From the NCBI GenBank assembly GCA_032718475.1, contig JAUCBJ010007937.1, positions 26,865 to 90,864 of the forward strand: a stretch of 64,000 nt of DNA, in the 5' to 3' direction. This document shows, piece after piece, positions 30,069 to 42,386 of the stretch. The number at the start of each line of letters is the position of its first letter. Position 1 is the stretch's first letter. The position numbers and the translations under genes are program-made. The notes below the pieces were generated by a model, which ran no database searches, was not told the origin of the DNA, and saw nothing but the letters and a program-made list of their open reading frames with translations. This DNA comes from Nemertoderma westbladi (taxonomy: Eukaryota; Xenacoelomorpha; Nemertodermatida; Nemertodermatidae).

Positions 30069-32431
30069 ATATAATTTCTTACATTTGATGATGATGATCG
30101 GCTTGCACTAGGGTGCAGTGCCGGCGGCCCCAGAAACATAGCGCCCCCAGATCTTGCGTCAGCCATACAATTTCCTAATTCATTCCTGTTCTCAAGTCCT
30201 GTGTCCTTGAGCAGGCGTTTGAGGAAAGTCATTGGCTGTCCACCACGTCTATTCTCGCCAGCAGGCTGCCACAGCACAAGGTTGTGTACAGGTTGATCCT
30301 GCCGGTGGAAACAGTGCCCAGCAAGCATTAGACGGCGTTTCTGCAGGGTGATGCTAGGTCTTGGCAATGAGATGTTACCATATTTATATAACACCTCATT
30401 GCTTATGTGTGCATCATATGCTATGTTGTGCACCCGGCGAAGCATCCTGGTGTATGTGCCATCCAAGGACCTGGTGTCTTCAGCAGTTAGAGCCCAGCAT
30501 GTGCTGCCATAGAGCAGCACAGGCTCCACTGCTGCACGGAAAAGGCGTACCTTTAAAGAGCATGAGATGTCAGAGCTCTTCCAGATCCTGGATAGCTTGT
30601 GGATGGCGGACCAGGCTTTCCCTCTGCGAATTCGGAGATCTTCAGCAGACCTCCGAACCCATGATCCAAGGTAGCAGAAGTCGTTCACATGACTTACCAG
30701 TCCATCCAGCGATTGAATGTTATCCCGATCAATTTTCTGCTGATCTGAATCCATGTTTACTGTCAGAATTTTGGTCTTTGTGCTATTCACAAAGAGGCCA
30801 ACACTAGATGCAGCCTCCTCTAAGCTAGATAGCAGCTTCTGTGCTCCTTCTAATGTCTCTGACAGTAAACCAAGGTCATCTGCAAAGTCAAGGTCGGTTA
30901 GATGTTCTGCTGGGGAACCACGTCTACGGCTACCTGATGGTGGAGATATTTCCACCCCATCAGCTTCATGAAGATCGAGTGATGTCCGCAGCACATAGTC
31001 CACCACAATAATGAAGAGGAACGGGGCTAATGTGTCTCCTTGAAGGACACCCCAGAGAACCTCAAATGGGCCTGTGTCTCCATCAGTAGTGGATACAAAG
31101 GTCGTGGAACCGTCATATACTGATCTGATTGCATTAATGATCTCATTGGGGATCCCATATGCCTGAAGAATTTGGAACATGCGTGGGCGTGACACGGAAT
31201 CGAAGGCCTTGAAGAAATCCACAAATATGACAGCCAAATGTCTGTCTTTCTTTGTAGAAACCTCTTCAATAATCCTTCTAAGTGCCAGAATGGGTTCAAA
31301 GGTACCTCTACCTTTTCGAAACCCATTTTGATTCCCACGCAAGAGTCTTTCTACAGGATCCCTAATGCGATTCAGCATTATTCTGTTGAATAATTTAGCT
31401 GCAATTGAGATTAGACTAATTCCACGACATGAACCAAAATAGGAGACGTTGCCCTTCTTTGGAACGGGTGTAAGCCGATTAGTCTTCAGTTCTTGTGGTG
31501 CAATCTTAGTGCGGTACATTTCTGCTAGGATAGGGTGGGCTAGTTGAAGGCATTCTCTGATCTTAAAGACCTCGGGAGGCACATCATCAACACCAGATGC
31601 CCTATTGGTTTTAATGTCATTCGAAGCAGTTAAGACCTCTTCGAATGTTATGTCACCAATTTGGATGTCTGAGAGTATTGTGTGTGACACAGGCTTTACA
31701 GTGAAATCGTCAGTCAGTTCTCGATCATTATTTAGCAATTTCTCGAAATGAGACTTCCAGCCTGCCAAGCGGTCGGCTGGAGAATCAGCCTTCACCTTGG
31801 CAGTTGGTCGGCTTTTTCTTCCAGAGAGCAGGTTGATTGCTTGCCAGGCTTCAGCAGATTTCCTGCTTTCGTCAGCAGCATTGATAGTATCAACCTGCTC
31901 GCTGATAAGCTTTGCTTTATTAATCGAGTATTGCTTGTTTAGAGATTTCACTGAAGCTTTCACTGCATTTTTTGCAGAAGTTGTACGTCGGCTACGATAC
32001 TCTCTTTGGGCTTTGTTCAATGCCTCTCGCAGGTCTAGAATGCGCTGGTCTGCCCAGGGGATCTTCTTCAACTTCCGTGGCTTTAGAGGAACAGTTTTCT
32101 TTGCAGCTGACTTTACTGCTGCAGCAAACTGGGTATATTTCTCACAGTGGTTCATTTCTTCATTTATGAGACTGGAATATCTATTTGTAACCTCAATTGT
32201 AAAGTTATCCTTTATAATGGGGTTTTTATCCAAGGTAGACCAGTCATGATGTGGGGTGGACTTTTTAAGACCCTTGTTTGCACGAAGGCTTAATTTGGTC
32301 TTTCCCATAACCAATCGATGGTCAGTCTGAAATGTCCGCACTGTGAGAGAAGAGCAGTCAATTATTGATCCTCTGTATTTCTTACGGAAGATGAGGTGGT
32401 CTATCTGGGACTTATGACCACTGGGTCCCAC
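30065..32431 (-). CDS. RTE ORF2 (RT), copy 2, altered C-terminus
   Basis: Same domain layout as copy 1 (endonuclease tail, RT with FADD, C-terminal region). One base is missing near 30158 (GCGTCAGCC against GCGGTCAGCC in copy 1). This shifts the frame for the last 20 or so codons and carries it through the tail and the target duplicate. A few substitutions distinguish it (for example GDTGPFE against GDTDPFE, and FHRQ against FRRQ). Confidence 0.85.
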   Translation of the reverse strand: MGPSGHKSQIDHLIFRKKYRGSIIDCSSLTVRTFQTDHRLVMGKTKLSLRANKGLKKSTPHHDWSTLDKNPIIKDNFTIEVTNRYSSLINEEMNHCEKYTQFAAAVKSAAKKTVPLKPRKLKKIPWADQRILDLREALNKAQREYRSRRTTSAKNAVKASVKSLNKQYSINKAKLISEQVDTINAADESRKSAEAWQAINLLSGRKSRPTAKVKADSPADRLAGWKSHFEKLLNNDRELTDDFTVKPVSHTILSDIQIGDITFEEVLTASNDIKTNRASGVDDVPPEVFKIRECLQLAHPILAEMYRTKIAPQELKTNRLTPVPKKGNVSYFGSCRGISLISIAAKLFNRIMLNRIRDPVERLLRGNQNGFRKGRGTFEPILALRRIIEEVSTKKDRHLAVIFVDFFKAFDSVSRPRMFQILQAYGIPNEIINAIRSVYDGSTTFVSTTDGDTGPFEVLWGVLQGDTLAPFLFIIVVDYVLRTSLDLHEADGVEISPPSGSRRRGSPAEHLTDLDFADDLGLLSETLEGAQKLLSSLEEAASSVGLFVNSTKTKILTVNMDSDQQKIDRDNIQSLDGLVSHVNDFCYLGSWVRRSAEDLRIRRGKAWSAIHKLSRIWKSSDISCSLKVRLFRAAVEPVLLYGSTCWALTAEDTRSLDGTYTRMLRRVHNIAYDAHISNEVLYKYGNISLPRPSITLQKRRLMLAGHCFHRQDQPVHNLVLWQPAGENRRGGQPMTFLKRLLKDTGLENRNELGNCMADARSGGAMFLGPPALHPSASRSSSSNVRNYI

Positions 32432-32515
32432 ATGGGTGTACAGCTTTCCAGGTCGTTTTTGGAAATTTGTATTGGCCGAAAACAGCTCATTTGCCAGAAT
32501 TTCTCATTTCCCAGA
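30087..32515 (-). mobile_element. RTE-type LINE (family C), copy 2, with target duplication
   Basis: Flanked on both sides by ATATAATTTCTTACATTT (30069-30086 and 32516-32533), an 18-bp target-site duplication. This fixes the true ends: the 3' GAT-repeat tail at 30087 and the 5' truncation at about 32515. This is the original insertion from which copy 1 was duplicated. Confidence 0.9.
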
Positions 32516-32533
32516 ATATAATTTCTTACATTT

Positions 32534-32690
32534 AATTATTGAAATATATTGGAGGGGAATCTCGACGAATTAACAATACCAATTATCAACATCACGTGAC
32601 ATACTATAGCACTTATTTCTTCTTAAAGATTGGCGAAACCTACAAAAAAGATTTCAATGAACAACGGACTTACCCTACCTACCCATTAGT
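32534..32690. repeat. Flank shared with copy 1
   Basis: Second member of the pair described at 27718-27892. It marks the right breakpoint of the duplicated block at 32690. Confidence 0.9.
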
Positions 32691-35600
32691 ACTCCATACA
32701 TCAAGAAGTCTGTGCACATCTGTACACTCAACCAGAAAACCACATACATATTACACACCAGGGGTTATAATAATATGTGACGTGTCAAGTAGAAACGTAT
32801 GTTATCAGAAAAATCGAATATTTTTATGGTCGATTCTGGTAGAGAATTTGTCGGCCTATCTAGTGGTATATAACACTTATCTTCTATCATTTTCCATTTT
32901 GGAGTAATTTTACGAAAACTAAAGGGTAATCGTTCATAATTTATTCAAAATGAGTTCACAGTTCAAAACGACACCAGATATTCATTCATATTTCTGTCTG
33001 TCGGTCTGTTTGTATGTCAAACATTAAGAATACAGGCTAACTAAAATTCTCGCTATAGAGGTTTTTTGGGTTCGTGATTTCATTTCCGATGTCCTTTTTT
33101 CACATTTCACGTAACATAGACTGTCTGTCCGTCTTTTTGTCAGACTGTCTGTCAAACATTAAAAAAATATACAAACTAAAATTCTCGCTAAAGAGGTTTT
33201 CCGGGTTCGTGATTTCATTTCCGATATAAATTTTCACAATTCATGGAATCTATACAGCCTGTCCGCCCGTCTGTCTGTCCGTATTTTTGTCAAACTGTCC
33301 GTCATACATCCGTCAAACATACAAACTCACTAAAATTCTCGCTATGGGGGTTTCTTGGGTTCGTGATTTCATTTCTGATATCAGTTTTCAAATTTCACGA
33401 AATCTAGATTGTCTGACTAGACCGTCTGCCAATCTGTCTGTCATTAGATATTTGCTGCGAACAAAGGATTGCGTCTACGTGGTTTAAATCAAAATTTTCG
33501 GATTCCTCGTAAAATTTTGAGTGGGAAACTGTCGTTCTAGCACATAGGGTCTTAAGGAGAAAAATAAACATATAATAAAACACTAAAACAATAAAACACC
33601 ATTATAAACACAATTATTCAACATAAATACAAAACATTTAATTTAATTTAGTTTAAAATTGATTTATTTAATATTGTAGAAATGAAAAATAAAACACCAT
33701 TTTGGTAAAAAATATGTTAAAAATACGAAATTAATAATTAATAAAATAATAAAAAATACGAAATTCTTTTATGATCTATTATGATGCACCATTGAATGGT
33801 GTTTCCAAATCTGAAAACCGCTATTTATTAGCTCTTTTAGTTTTCAAGTTAAAACAATTTCCATTTATGGAATCCTATTGAAATTACTATTACTATGTAT
33901 AATGAAAGGTCGATTATCTCCAAATAATTTTTTTATGTAATTAACCCTACTACGTCTACAATTTTTGAGCAATTAGTCTGAAACTTTCTGTGGGTGTCTA
34001 CGTAGCCACCCTGCATAATAGTATCAGACAACTTTCGAAATTATTTGTTAATAAAATTTAATACTATTTATAACAAACCTAAATATTTAGCATAAATTTG
34101 CAGCGCCACCTAGCGGTGCAGAATTATTTCACAAAATTTCGCCTGATAGTTATGTTGCCCCATCTTTTATCTATCATATAAAAAAATTTTCATGTGATTT
34201 AGATTCAAAACTGTAAAAGCCTTAGGGTTTTAAGCGCAACAAAGTTTTTTTTTGTTGTTAACTAGTATTAACTAATATTAAATAGCGAAAAATAAAAATT
34301 TTCTAACCTGTCATGTAGAATGCATCTTAAGTACCTATATGCCAGATTATAGCCAAAACCATACAATTTTGAAACGCTGAGAGTGATAAATCGAAGAGTT
34401 GTACGAAAATGGTGTACCCCCCCTTAAATGTGTTTTTCTCAGAACGCTTTTTTTTTTGATACTATACGTTTCTACTTGACACGCCACATATTTATAAAAT
34501 TAATATTTCATAAGTTACAGGTCGGGCAGTACAGTAGATTGTTCACATATGTCGCCACCCCTAACAACCATTTAAAAGCAAAGCAGCAGAGGCAATAAAG
34601 GGAATGGCGTGGAGGTAGTAAGCCATGGATTGATTGAGAAAAACAGATGTTTTCGGTTGGCCATGAATATCTTTCAACCAATCGCTTTATTGCATGCAAC
34701 TAGGGACATATCATAAATGCTTTGCTGCTGAGGCAATCTTTGTACAGTTTGTGTTTACATATAGTACTACAGGAAGGGAATTTATTGCTTTGACCTAAAG
34801 TATATTATATTTAAAGGTTAATGTTCTGCATGTGGTTATGTAGGCTAATTTTGAGATTAATATAATTATGCATTGTATTTTCAGTACGATAAAATGCAAC
34901 AAACCTAATAAGCCTATTATTAGTAAATGTATACAAGTTGAAAAGCGAACATAAAGAGGAAATGCAACCTTTCCAAATATAAAAATGACTCATTAATATA
35001 TTTCAAAATAGAACATATAATTTATTATAAACCGGGCATTTTCTCATATGACTGGCTGGATGCCACATGTTAAGCCAACATAGGTGTACCGTGAATGTAC
35101 ATGTAGAATTGTGTTCGAAGCAGCTACCCTACCCTGACAAAATAACAATTATGTGCAATTCCTATTGTTGTGATTGCAAACGAATATGGAACACATACAA
35201 ACACATGGTGATAATTATTTATCATATAAATAAATAGCTTTTCTTTTAAAATATTATAAAATTTAACAATTTAAAAATGTTATATGCATAATTTTCATTA
35301 AATTTTCACATTCGCAAATTTCCAGAGGGATCACATCACATTGTCGCTAATATATTTTATTTGAAACTATAAACATTTCTTTATTATGCTCACTGTTTTC
35401 AACATAGCCAGGATATTTAGCACTTGATTATCCCACCTACCTTTTAAAGTATACTGAGGAATAACTTATAAATAACTAAGAGCCGAAGGTGTAACAATTC
35501 TGATAATTTACTGTCGTAGTCATTATCAGACTGTTTATCCCACAGTTGTGAGGGTGAGGCCCACTGTTGTGGTATCCCTCAATTCTAGCAGAACTCAGAA

Positions 35601-36859
35601 GAAAATTATCGGTTTCCGACACGAAATAAAATAGCGCGCAAATATTTAAATTCGAGGCATGGATAACATTCCAATCCTGCAATCCGAGAATCGTGGACTG
35701 GAAATTCGCGAAACCGACTCAAGACTAAAACGCTTCGTGTGAATACAATACGAACGGTTCTCTACACTTTTAGTCCGATCTCGTACCCTAATAATACACC
35801 TTTTTCCACATTTTATGCCTTATAGCTACGCTAACTGCTACACAACCTGAGAATTTTCGTTTGAGCACAATCAGGAGAAACTTCTAACTGAGATTAGTGT
35901 TTGACGTAAGTCATCCCAAGTGATTACTAGCTACGATACGTACCTAGGTACGTGCGCCACCATGGCTGTTTCGACAATCATGAATATAAATTGCAGGAGA
36001 GATTGAGTTTTAAATGTAGCAGTAGTAATTGGTTCGTTTTGTAAGATGGGGCAGGCATGGCATGCTGGAGGGTGAGAATGTCGACGATTGGTGATACCGT
36101 TCCTCATATTTCCGAGGCTGCTAACTGCTGAGACTGGCCTTCTTATTAACCAGTCGTGTCACTTCTTTCAATAAATTAAGTTTTCTAGGATCTGCTAATG
36201 ATAGGTTACATCCTGGCATCTCCAGGCATCGTGCACTACTCTCGCATCCTATGTACGTATACTAGGTTGGCTGCTGCTACATATAGCTGAAATTTACATT
36301 ATTTTCTGTGACCAATCAATCATACATAATTTATTAGCTTTGTACAACTATTTTGCTTCGAAACCCTTATTAAAAACAATATTTTATCTTGACATATAGT
36401 TAGTTTCTTCCACTGTAAATCCCCACCTATAAAATAACAGTGAATTAATGTAATACTTTATTTTATTATTAATATTACATTCAATCACTAGTTAGTAGTT
36501 ACTATGGGAACTAACCCACTAGTTGCTGTGGGAACTAACCAGAAACATAACTTCTCCCACTAGTTTTAATTATAGAAAGTATTTATACCAGTGTTGTTTA
36601 AGGAATATCAAGATAATTTAGATTGTTGCAGTTCTAGATTCAGTGCGCTTCAATTTAAAGTTACTATCAATATTCATACAACTTATACTAAATATATACT
36701 GTTGCACAATGTGCACACTAAGTCTATAAAATACTATTACTCATATACAATAACTACCAAAATTAATAACCCATAGACACGATTGCTGGGAAATATTTTC
36801 TGAAAACTTAACTAAATTTGGTGTAATTTACACGTTACTAATAAGTTAATTAAAATCCA
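32691..36859. other. AT-rich intergenic region, no gene
   Basis: No coding sequence that I can support. It contains the tandem repeat at 33043-33440 and non-coding AT-rich DNA with short motifs such as GCGCCACCTAGCGG near 34110 that look like remnants of dispersed repeats. Confidence 0.5.
33043..33440. repeat. Tandem repeat, about 135-154 bp unit, three copies
   Basis: AAAATTCTCGCTA starts units at 33043, 33178 and 33332. Each is followed by GGGTTCGTGATTTCATTTC and a CTGTCTGTCCGTCTG-type stretch. A diverged inverted relative is at about 40275-40390 (GAAATGAAATCACCGACCAA). Confidence 0.85.
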
Positions 36860-36872
36860 CCCCCCCCCCCCC

Positions 36873-37580
36873 TTTGGTATGATGATAGTTCGACAATTTT
36901 TCTAACTGCTGGCAGAGCCGGTTTTTTTTCATATTTATGACCTATTTCGATTCAACAAACCGTTAAAGATCGTATATTTGGCAATATTGTGTCACCTCAG
37001 TCGGCTTTATTTTTCGTCTTTGGAATGTAATCTAGATATTATGAGAACCACCATCATCTGCAGATTCCGAATCTGATAACCGTTTTCAATTTCATCAACA
37101 ATTTCCCGAGATATTATCAAAATACTAAGGTGTAAATTTTGAGTCATAAATCTTTCGTTATAATTCTAATGTTTTTTTTTACTCAATTCTAGAATATTAA
37201 TTACGTAATGAAGAAACAAGATGGAGAGTTTTATGAGCTCAACTAAAAAATAATTAATATTCTCGAATAAAGACAAAAAAAACATTAGAATTATAGCGAT
37301 TTAGGGTTAAATATTTACACATTAGTATTTTGATAGATCTCTGGTAATGTTTGGTGAAATTGAAGGAATTCCGTTTCAGATTATGATTTGAAATCTGCAG
37401 ATGAAGCCGCTTCTCATGATATCAAGATTACATTGCCAAGTACGAAAAATAAAGCCAACAGAGATGGTTAAATTTTGTCAAAAAGGCGTTTTTTTACGGC
37501 TTGTATCGAAATAATTCACAAATAAAAAAATCCGGCTCTGCCAGCAGTAAGAAAAATTATCTAACTATCATCATACCAAA
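36873..37580. mobile_element. Foldback (palindromic) element, about 710 bp
   Basis: It starts TTTGGTATGATGATAG and ends with the exact reverse complement. The arms continue to match inward (CTGGCAGAGCCGG against CCGGCTCTGCCAG, then ATTCTAATGTTTTTTTT against its complement near the centre at about 37215). The arms total roughly 340 bp each with substitutions and small indels. It encodes nothing. A 13-base C-run (36860-36872) abuts the left end, and a 22-base G-run (37617-37638) lies near the right end. Confidence 0.85.
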
Positions 37581-38257
37581 TTTCGTAGCATATGATTGAA
37601 ATTTGAAAAAAAATTAGGGGGGGGGGGGGGGGGGGGGGTTCGACCCCATAAAAATGGTTGTTGTATTAGGGAGATGGTGTAATATAGATAGATCCAATTA
37701 ATATCATACTCGATATTTCAATTGTAAAATTAATTAATTACAATTAATTTGTTTACTAGTTTATTATTGGTTTGTTACTTTGTTTTGTTTAAATCATAGT
37801 GATTGATATTGTGATACACCCCGGAATATAAGCATTCCTACATATAAGCCTGTGATATGGAAATTTATTTAGAGTCTTTACTTTCTGAGATATTTAAAGA
37901 AGCATACATTGCGGTGACGACCAGTTTACCTGCGCATGTGGGTCGAGGCCAGACTGACAGGGTTAATGGCATCAACGGCGGGGTACAAGCTATTACAATC
38001 CAGCCACCCACCCCGACTAACTTACATCGGAACACCTTCGCCGAAGAAACAACAAAGTCTATATTGCGTTCAGCCGTTTCAGAAACTACTCAGGTATCAC
38101 CAAGACACGGACAATAGTTCAGTATTTTTCCATGACACAATGCGTTTCTTTGTCGTCCCTTTTGCCCAAAGCGAACTATTATGTCGTCCAATATTTATAA
38201 GACGTTACAATGCAAATTAAACTTTTGTGACATTTATTGGCAAATTGGTCATATAAA

Positions 38258-38285
38258 GGGGGGGGGGGGGGGGGGGGGGGGGGGG
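38258..38285. repeat. G28 homopolymer
   Basis: Twenty-eight consecutive G on +, the longest of the G/C runs in the window. The length may be imprecise because homopolymers are hard to sequence. Confidence 0.9.
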
Positions 38286-39165
38286 TTGTTACTGACACCA
38301 ATTTCTGCGAATGAATGTACCCAGGATTAATGTTACAGTTCCATTTATGCTCTTAATCATCTGCTTTCTGCGTCGATTTTCCCCTGGGAGTGGTTCAACA
38401 ACTTTGATTGCGTCAGGAGCCCCCCTCCCCCCTCTACCATTGCATGGTTTAAAGTCTGACTCATACAGCGATGTTCTCAATTCAAATATTTTCAACGAGA
38501 GTATTGAGTACACAACAAAAGGGTTGACGAAAGAATGTTTCATATTTACTATTAGAACTAGAAATAATATTGGGGATTATCTTAATCTTACATATTGATT
38601 TAAACTCATGAAATCCGCATGAATTGTAATAATTGCATCGCATTACGCATTATAAATAATATTTAGCTGTTAGAGTTTGTAGCGTTGTTACATTTATTTA
38701 AGCTTTTTCATTTTAAAATTATTGCCTTTTTGCAATTTCTTCACTAACTAACGCACTAACTTTAGAAATATATTTTGTTTCATTTATTTTCAGATTATGA
38801 TCAAAAGTTATTTTATTGTACTCTAAAAATGCAGGATGCCAATTTTTTGAAATGTGATAAATAAAATTCAAATATCCTAAAAGTAAATAATAATCAACAT
38901 CCTAAAATGTTGACCAATTCATTTTTTCAACACTATCTCCTAATATATATCGTGTTTGGTTGAATGGTGTTTTAATAAAATTTATAATAATTTAGGAGTA
39001 ATAAATTCTTATATTATTATTATTATATAAGTAAATTACATATTTTTTCAATCCACCTTCTGTTATTAATAAACCCATCAACCGAAAATTAATCCATTTG
39101 GTAAATGCGTTGCTATGTCATCATTGACTGTGCCCAAGTAGGGCTACACCCCTCCCCACCACTCT

Positions 39166-39307
39166 TAATTAATGGATTGGGGGACATTAGTTCCCACGAG
39201 ACGTTAGTGCCCGTGGGTACTACTGTCTCAGGACTTTAATTAATGGATTGGGGGACATTAGTTCCCACGAGACGTTAGTGCCCGTGGGTACTACTGTCTC
39301 AGGACTT
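39166..39307. repeat. 71-bp tandem duplication
   Basis: Two adjacent copies starting TAATTAATGGATTGGGGGAC, followed by shorter related pieces (ACGTTAGTGCCCG) to about 39400. Confidence 0.9.
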
Positions 39308-39411
39308 GAGTGCCCGCGAGTCATTAGTGCCCGAGAACCTTGTCTGCAAGTGAGACGTTAGTGCCCGCGAGTCATTAGTGTCCGAGGACCTTGTCCATAT
39401 ATTTTTTTGGC

Positions 39412-39487
39412 AGATAGACAAACCGACCAATAGACAGAGAAACTAAAAAACAGACAAACCGACCAATAGACAGAGAAACTAAAAAAC
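39412..39487. repeat. 37-bp tandem duplication
   Basis: GACAAACCGACCAATAGACA occurs twice, 37 bp apart. Confidence 0.85.
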
Positions 39488-41527
39488 AGACAACTTAAGC
39501 TTATGATATGATGTTAGAATTTCGATTTCTGAAATCTAAGATTAAATCTAAATGTGTCAGTGTAAATAGAAGCCCGACCTAAAGGGTAAGTAGACGATTC
39601 TGAGAAAGTCAAATTTTAACATTAAGCAAATTTTTTTTATGAAAGTCAACATTTAGATATCATTTTATCGACTCAAAATCAAATTTCGCGTACTATCTGG
39701 CCCGGGCTTTTTTTACAACATAATTGGCCCGAGGCTGTGGGTCATTTTAGATTTTTTCATATCTTTTTTTACTTTACTTTTTAATCTGGTATCAAAAATT
39801 ACAATTTTGATGGTATAAGGGTCTTCGAGGTCGCTGATCACGATGAAACTAGTTATAATTATTTCTGGTAAATGCAAACCCAATTTTGGTGCCATTCTGG
39901 CGCCCCATAACGAAAATTACAAGTAGCACAAAATTATGAACTGTTAAATTTTGCCTTTGGTTTGGTAATTCTGAAACACTACTGGTTTTTAAGGTCGCTG
40001 AACACGATACAACTCGGTAAAAATCATTCGTGGTAACGCAACTATCATTTTTGGTGCTTGTTTGGTGGGACGAAAAATACAAGTTTAGCAAAAAATTTCA
40101 AACGGCAAAAATCAAATTGGTTAGATAATACGATATTTTTGAGTGTCATATTCGTGATCAGCGTCCCAGAAAATATCAGGTTGATTTGGTCGCGATTTTT
40201 GATTATCAAATTTGATAACCAAAACACTAAACCAAAATACTCAGAAAACAGTAGGATAAGATTTTGTCAAACGTAAAAAGTGACATCAGAAATGAAATCA
40301 CCGACCAAGAAAACCCCCGTAGCCAAAATTTCAGGTTGATGGTATGCTCTTTTAGTTTTTGACAGACGAACTGACAAACAGACAATAGCAGCTCTAATTT
40401 GTTCTAATTCAATATTATTTGTGACGCTGTTTTTGACATTTATAGAGGAGATATTTATAATTCGTATCATCAAAATTATTCTTAAATTCAATTATACTCT
40501 TTGATTAATAACTTTTGAACGGATGATCGAAACGAAATGGCTGTTGTTGCATCTGAACCACAATTAAATTGCGCTTATCCTGGTATATATAACTCTAAAA
40601 GTGACACGTGACAAAGTGACAAAGTTGGGTTTCTATTATATACACTGTACTTTAGAATTGAAAATTTTTTATTTTTTGAAAAGTTCTGGGGTACCATATC
40701 CCCTTAATGAATTATAAATTATTGATTCTGAAACAGTTACGAAACAGTTACGGCCATTTATTAAATATAATAAATGGCCTGCAAGTGAAGCAAATACATC
40801 GAACGCCCATATCTCAGTTATTTCCCAACCAAATTCAAATATTTTTACACATTTTGAATCCTAGCGTGGCTAGCTTTCCATTGTTACCAACAACAGCTAT
40901 AAGGTAGAATAATAAAACTGTGATGTAACTGGTGCAATATCACCGGAGACACTTTCTAAACGCTTGTAGCTAAAGATTGAAAGCAAAAATAAAAATTCTG
41001 GCTCACCCACTAAGTGGTTGGGAGGTTAAACTCTCTCTATTTCAAATTTTATGCAATCTCATTAAGATATTATTAGAATATTATTAGACTATCAAACGAA
41101 TATAACAACACTACTGTAAAGTGAACCCTCAACCTCTGTTCTTTTCACCATCGACACCCTCGCCTCGACGGGGACTTCCCGACGGTAGGACTCCTGATCA
41201 ATTATCCCTGGTGGGACCAGAGACGACACCAAGGTCGAGTTTCTACGTGTAATTTGGCTACGAAGAGCCGTGTTCATAGGCTCACACCGACACCAATGTA
41301 CTGGTACTTGTACTGAACCGTAATGCAATGAATTTTGAAAGAAAATAATATTTATTAAACATCAAATATTTAAATCAAGTTTTTCTTGAATGTTGTCTAT
41401 CCCCATCCTGTTGGATTTCTCAGTGTCTCGCTTTTTAATTCCATATGTCATTATTATATTCGCTATGTTGGCTTCCCAAGGTTTCTTTCCTCAGCAGTGC
41501 TACTCCTAATTTTGGGGTGTCTCCCAT

Positions 41528-41740
41528 CATTATAAGATTTCTTTCATCTCATTAATAATAGCCACTATCTTGGCTTCCTTTTTTAATGTATCCTGTTTCT
41601 TTCATCTCACTAATAATAGCCACTATAAAGGCTTCCTTCCCCTTTTTAGTGTATCCTGTTAATTACATCTAACTAATAAAATAATAGCAACTATAAGAGC
41701 TTCCTTTGTTCAATGTATCCTAATTCCCTTTTAATATTCT
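41528..41740. repeat. Degenerate tandem repeat, about 62 bp, three copies
   Basis: Units with TTTCTTTCATCTCA, TAATAGCCACTAT and GGCTTCC recur in order, each ending near AATGTATCCTG. Confidence 0.75.
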
Positions 41741-42386
41741 ATTTCTTAATAGTAATGTCACTAAAATAGGTTCCACTTCAATCATGTTTTATAAATTTAT
41801 ATACTTTCAACGTGAAATAATACTAACTTTACGTCATTGTTCATAAAATAGCACTTACGTAATATAGTACATACGTAACATAGTGTTACGGCACGAGTGA
41901 TGTTGTTTCAACTGCAACAGCGATGGAACAAAACGAGGGCCATAAAAGGATTAAAGTGCTAATATCAATTAATTATATTTATTTGTAGATAATAATTATT
42001 GGTAATTAATTATGCATATTAAATTTTTATTGAACAACCTTGTTACAGAAAGCATGACATGTTAATTACAAATACTTTCATCTTTTGTACCAAATTAGTG
42101 TAGTTGATAACACATCGGGTATTGAATGAAAGGGACATTGGTTCGTGTGGTAATAAGTAATGATATATTCACATCATCATCTGGCTGACTATGTGTATTA
42201 ACATAACTGCGACAACAGTACCGCACTATTTGACAGTATGAGGACTGACAGACATACAATGCATTTACTATTCAATCTGTAGGCTATAAGGCTGAAGCAC
42301 CAAAATCAAGTACATATGGGCGAGCCATGTAAAACGTAGTGATATATGGGATCGGGAGTCCAGTTGTCCCCCCCCCCCCCCCCCCC

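Larger units (their letters stand above)
37581..42386. other. Intergenic, no supported gene
   Basis: AT-rich DNA with short frames only. It contains the G-run at 38258-38285, small tandem repeats (39166-39307, 39412-39487, 41528-41740) and an inverted relative of the 33-kb repeat near 40275-40390. Near 39880-40110, GGTGCT and AAAATACAAGTTT motifs resemble the satellite at 62870-63600. Confidence 0.5.

Noticed and set aside
37857-38598. Short frames near the G28 run
   Set aside because: No recognisable domain, no splice or start context; considered chance.
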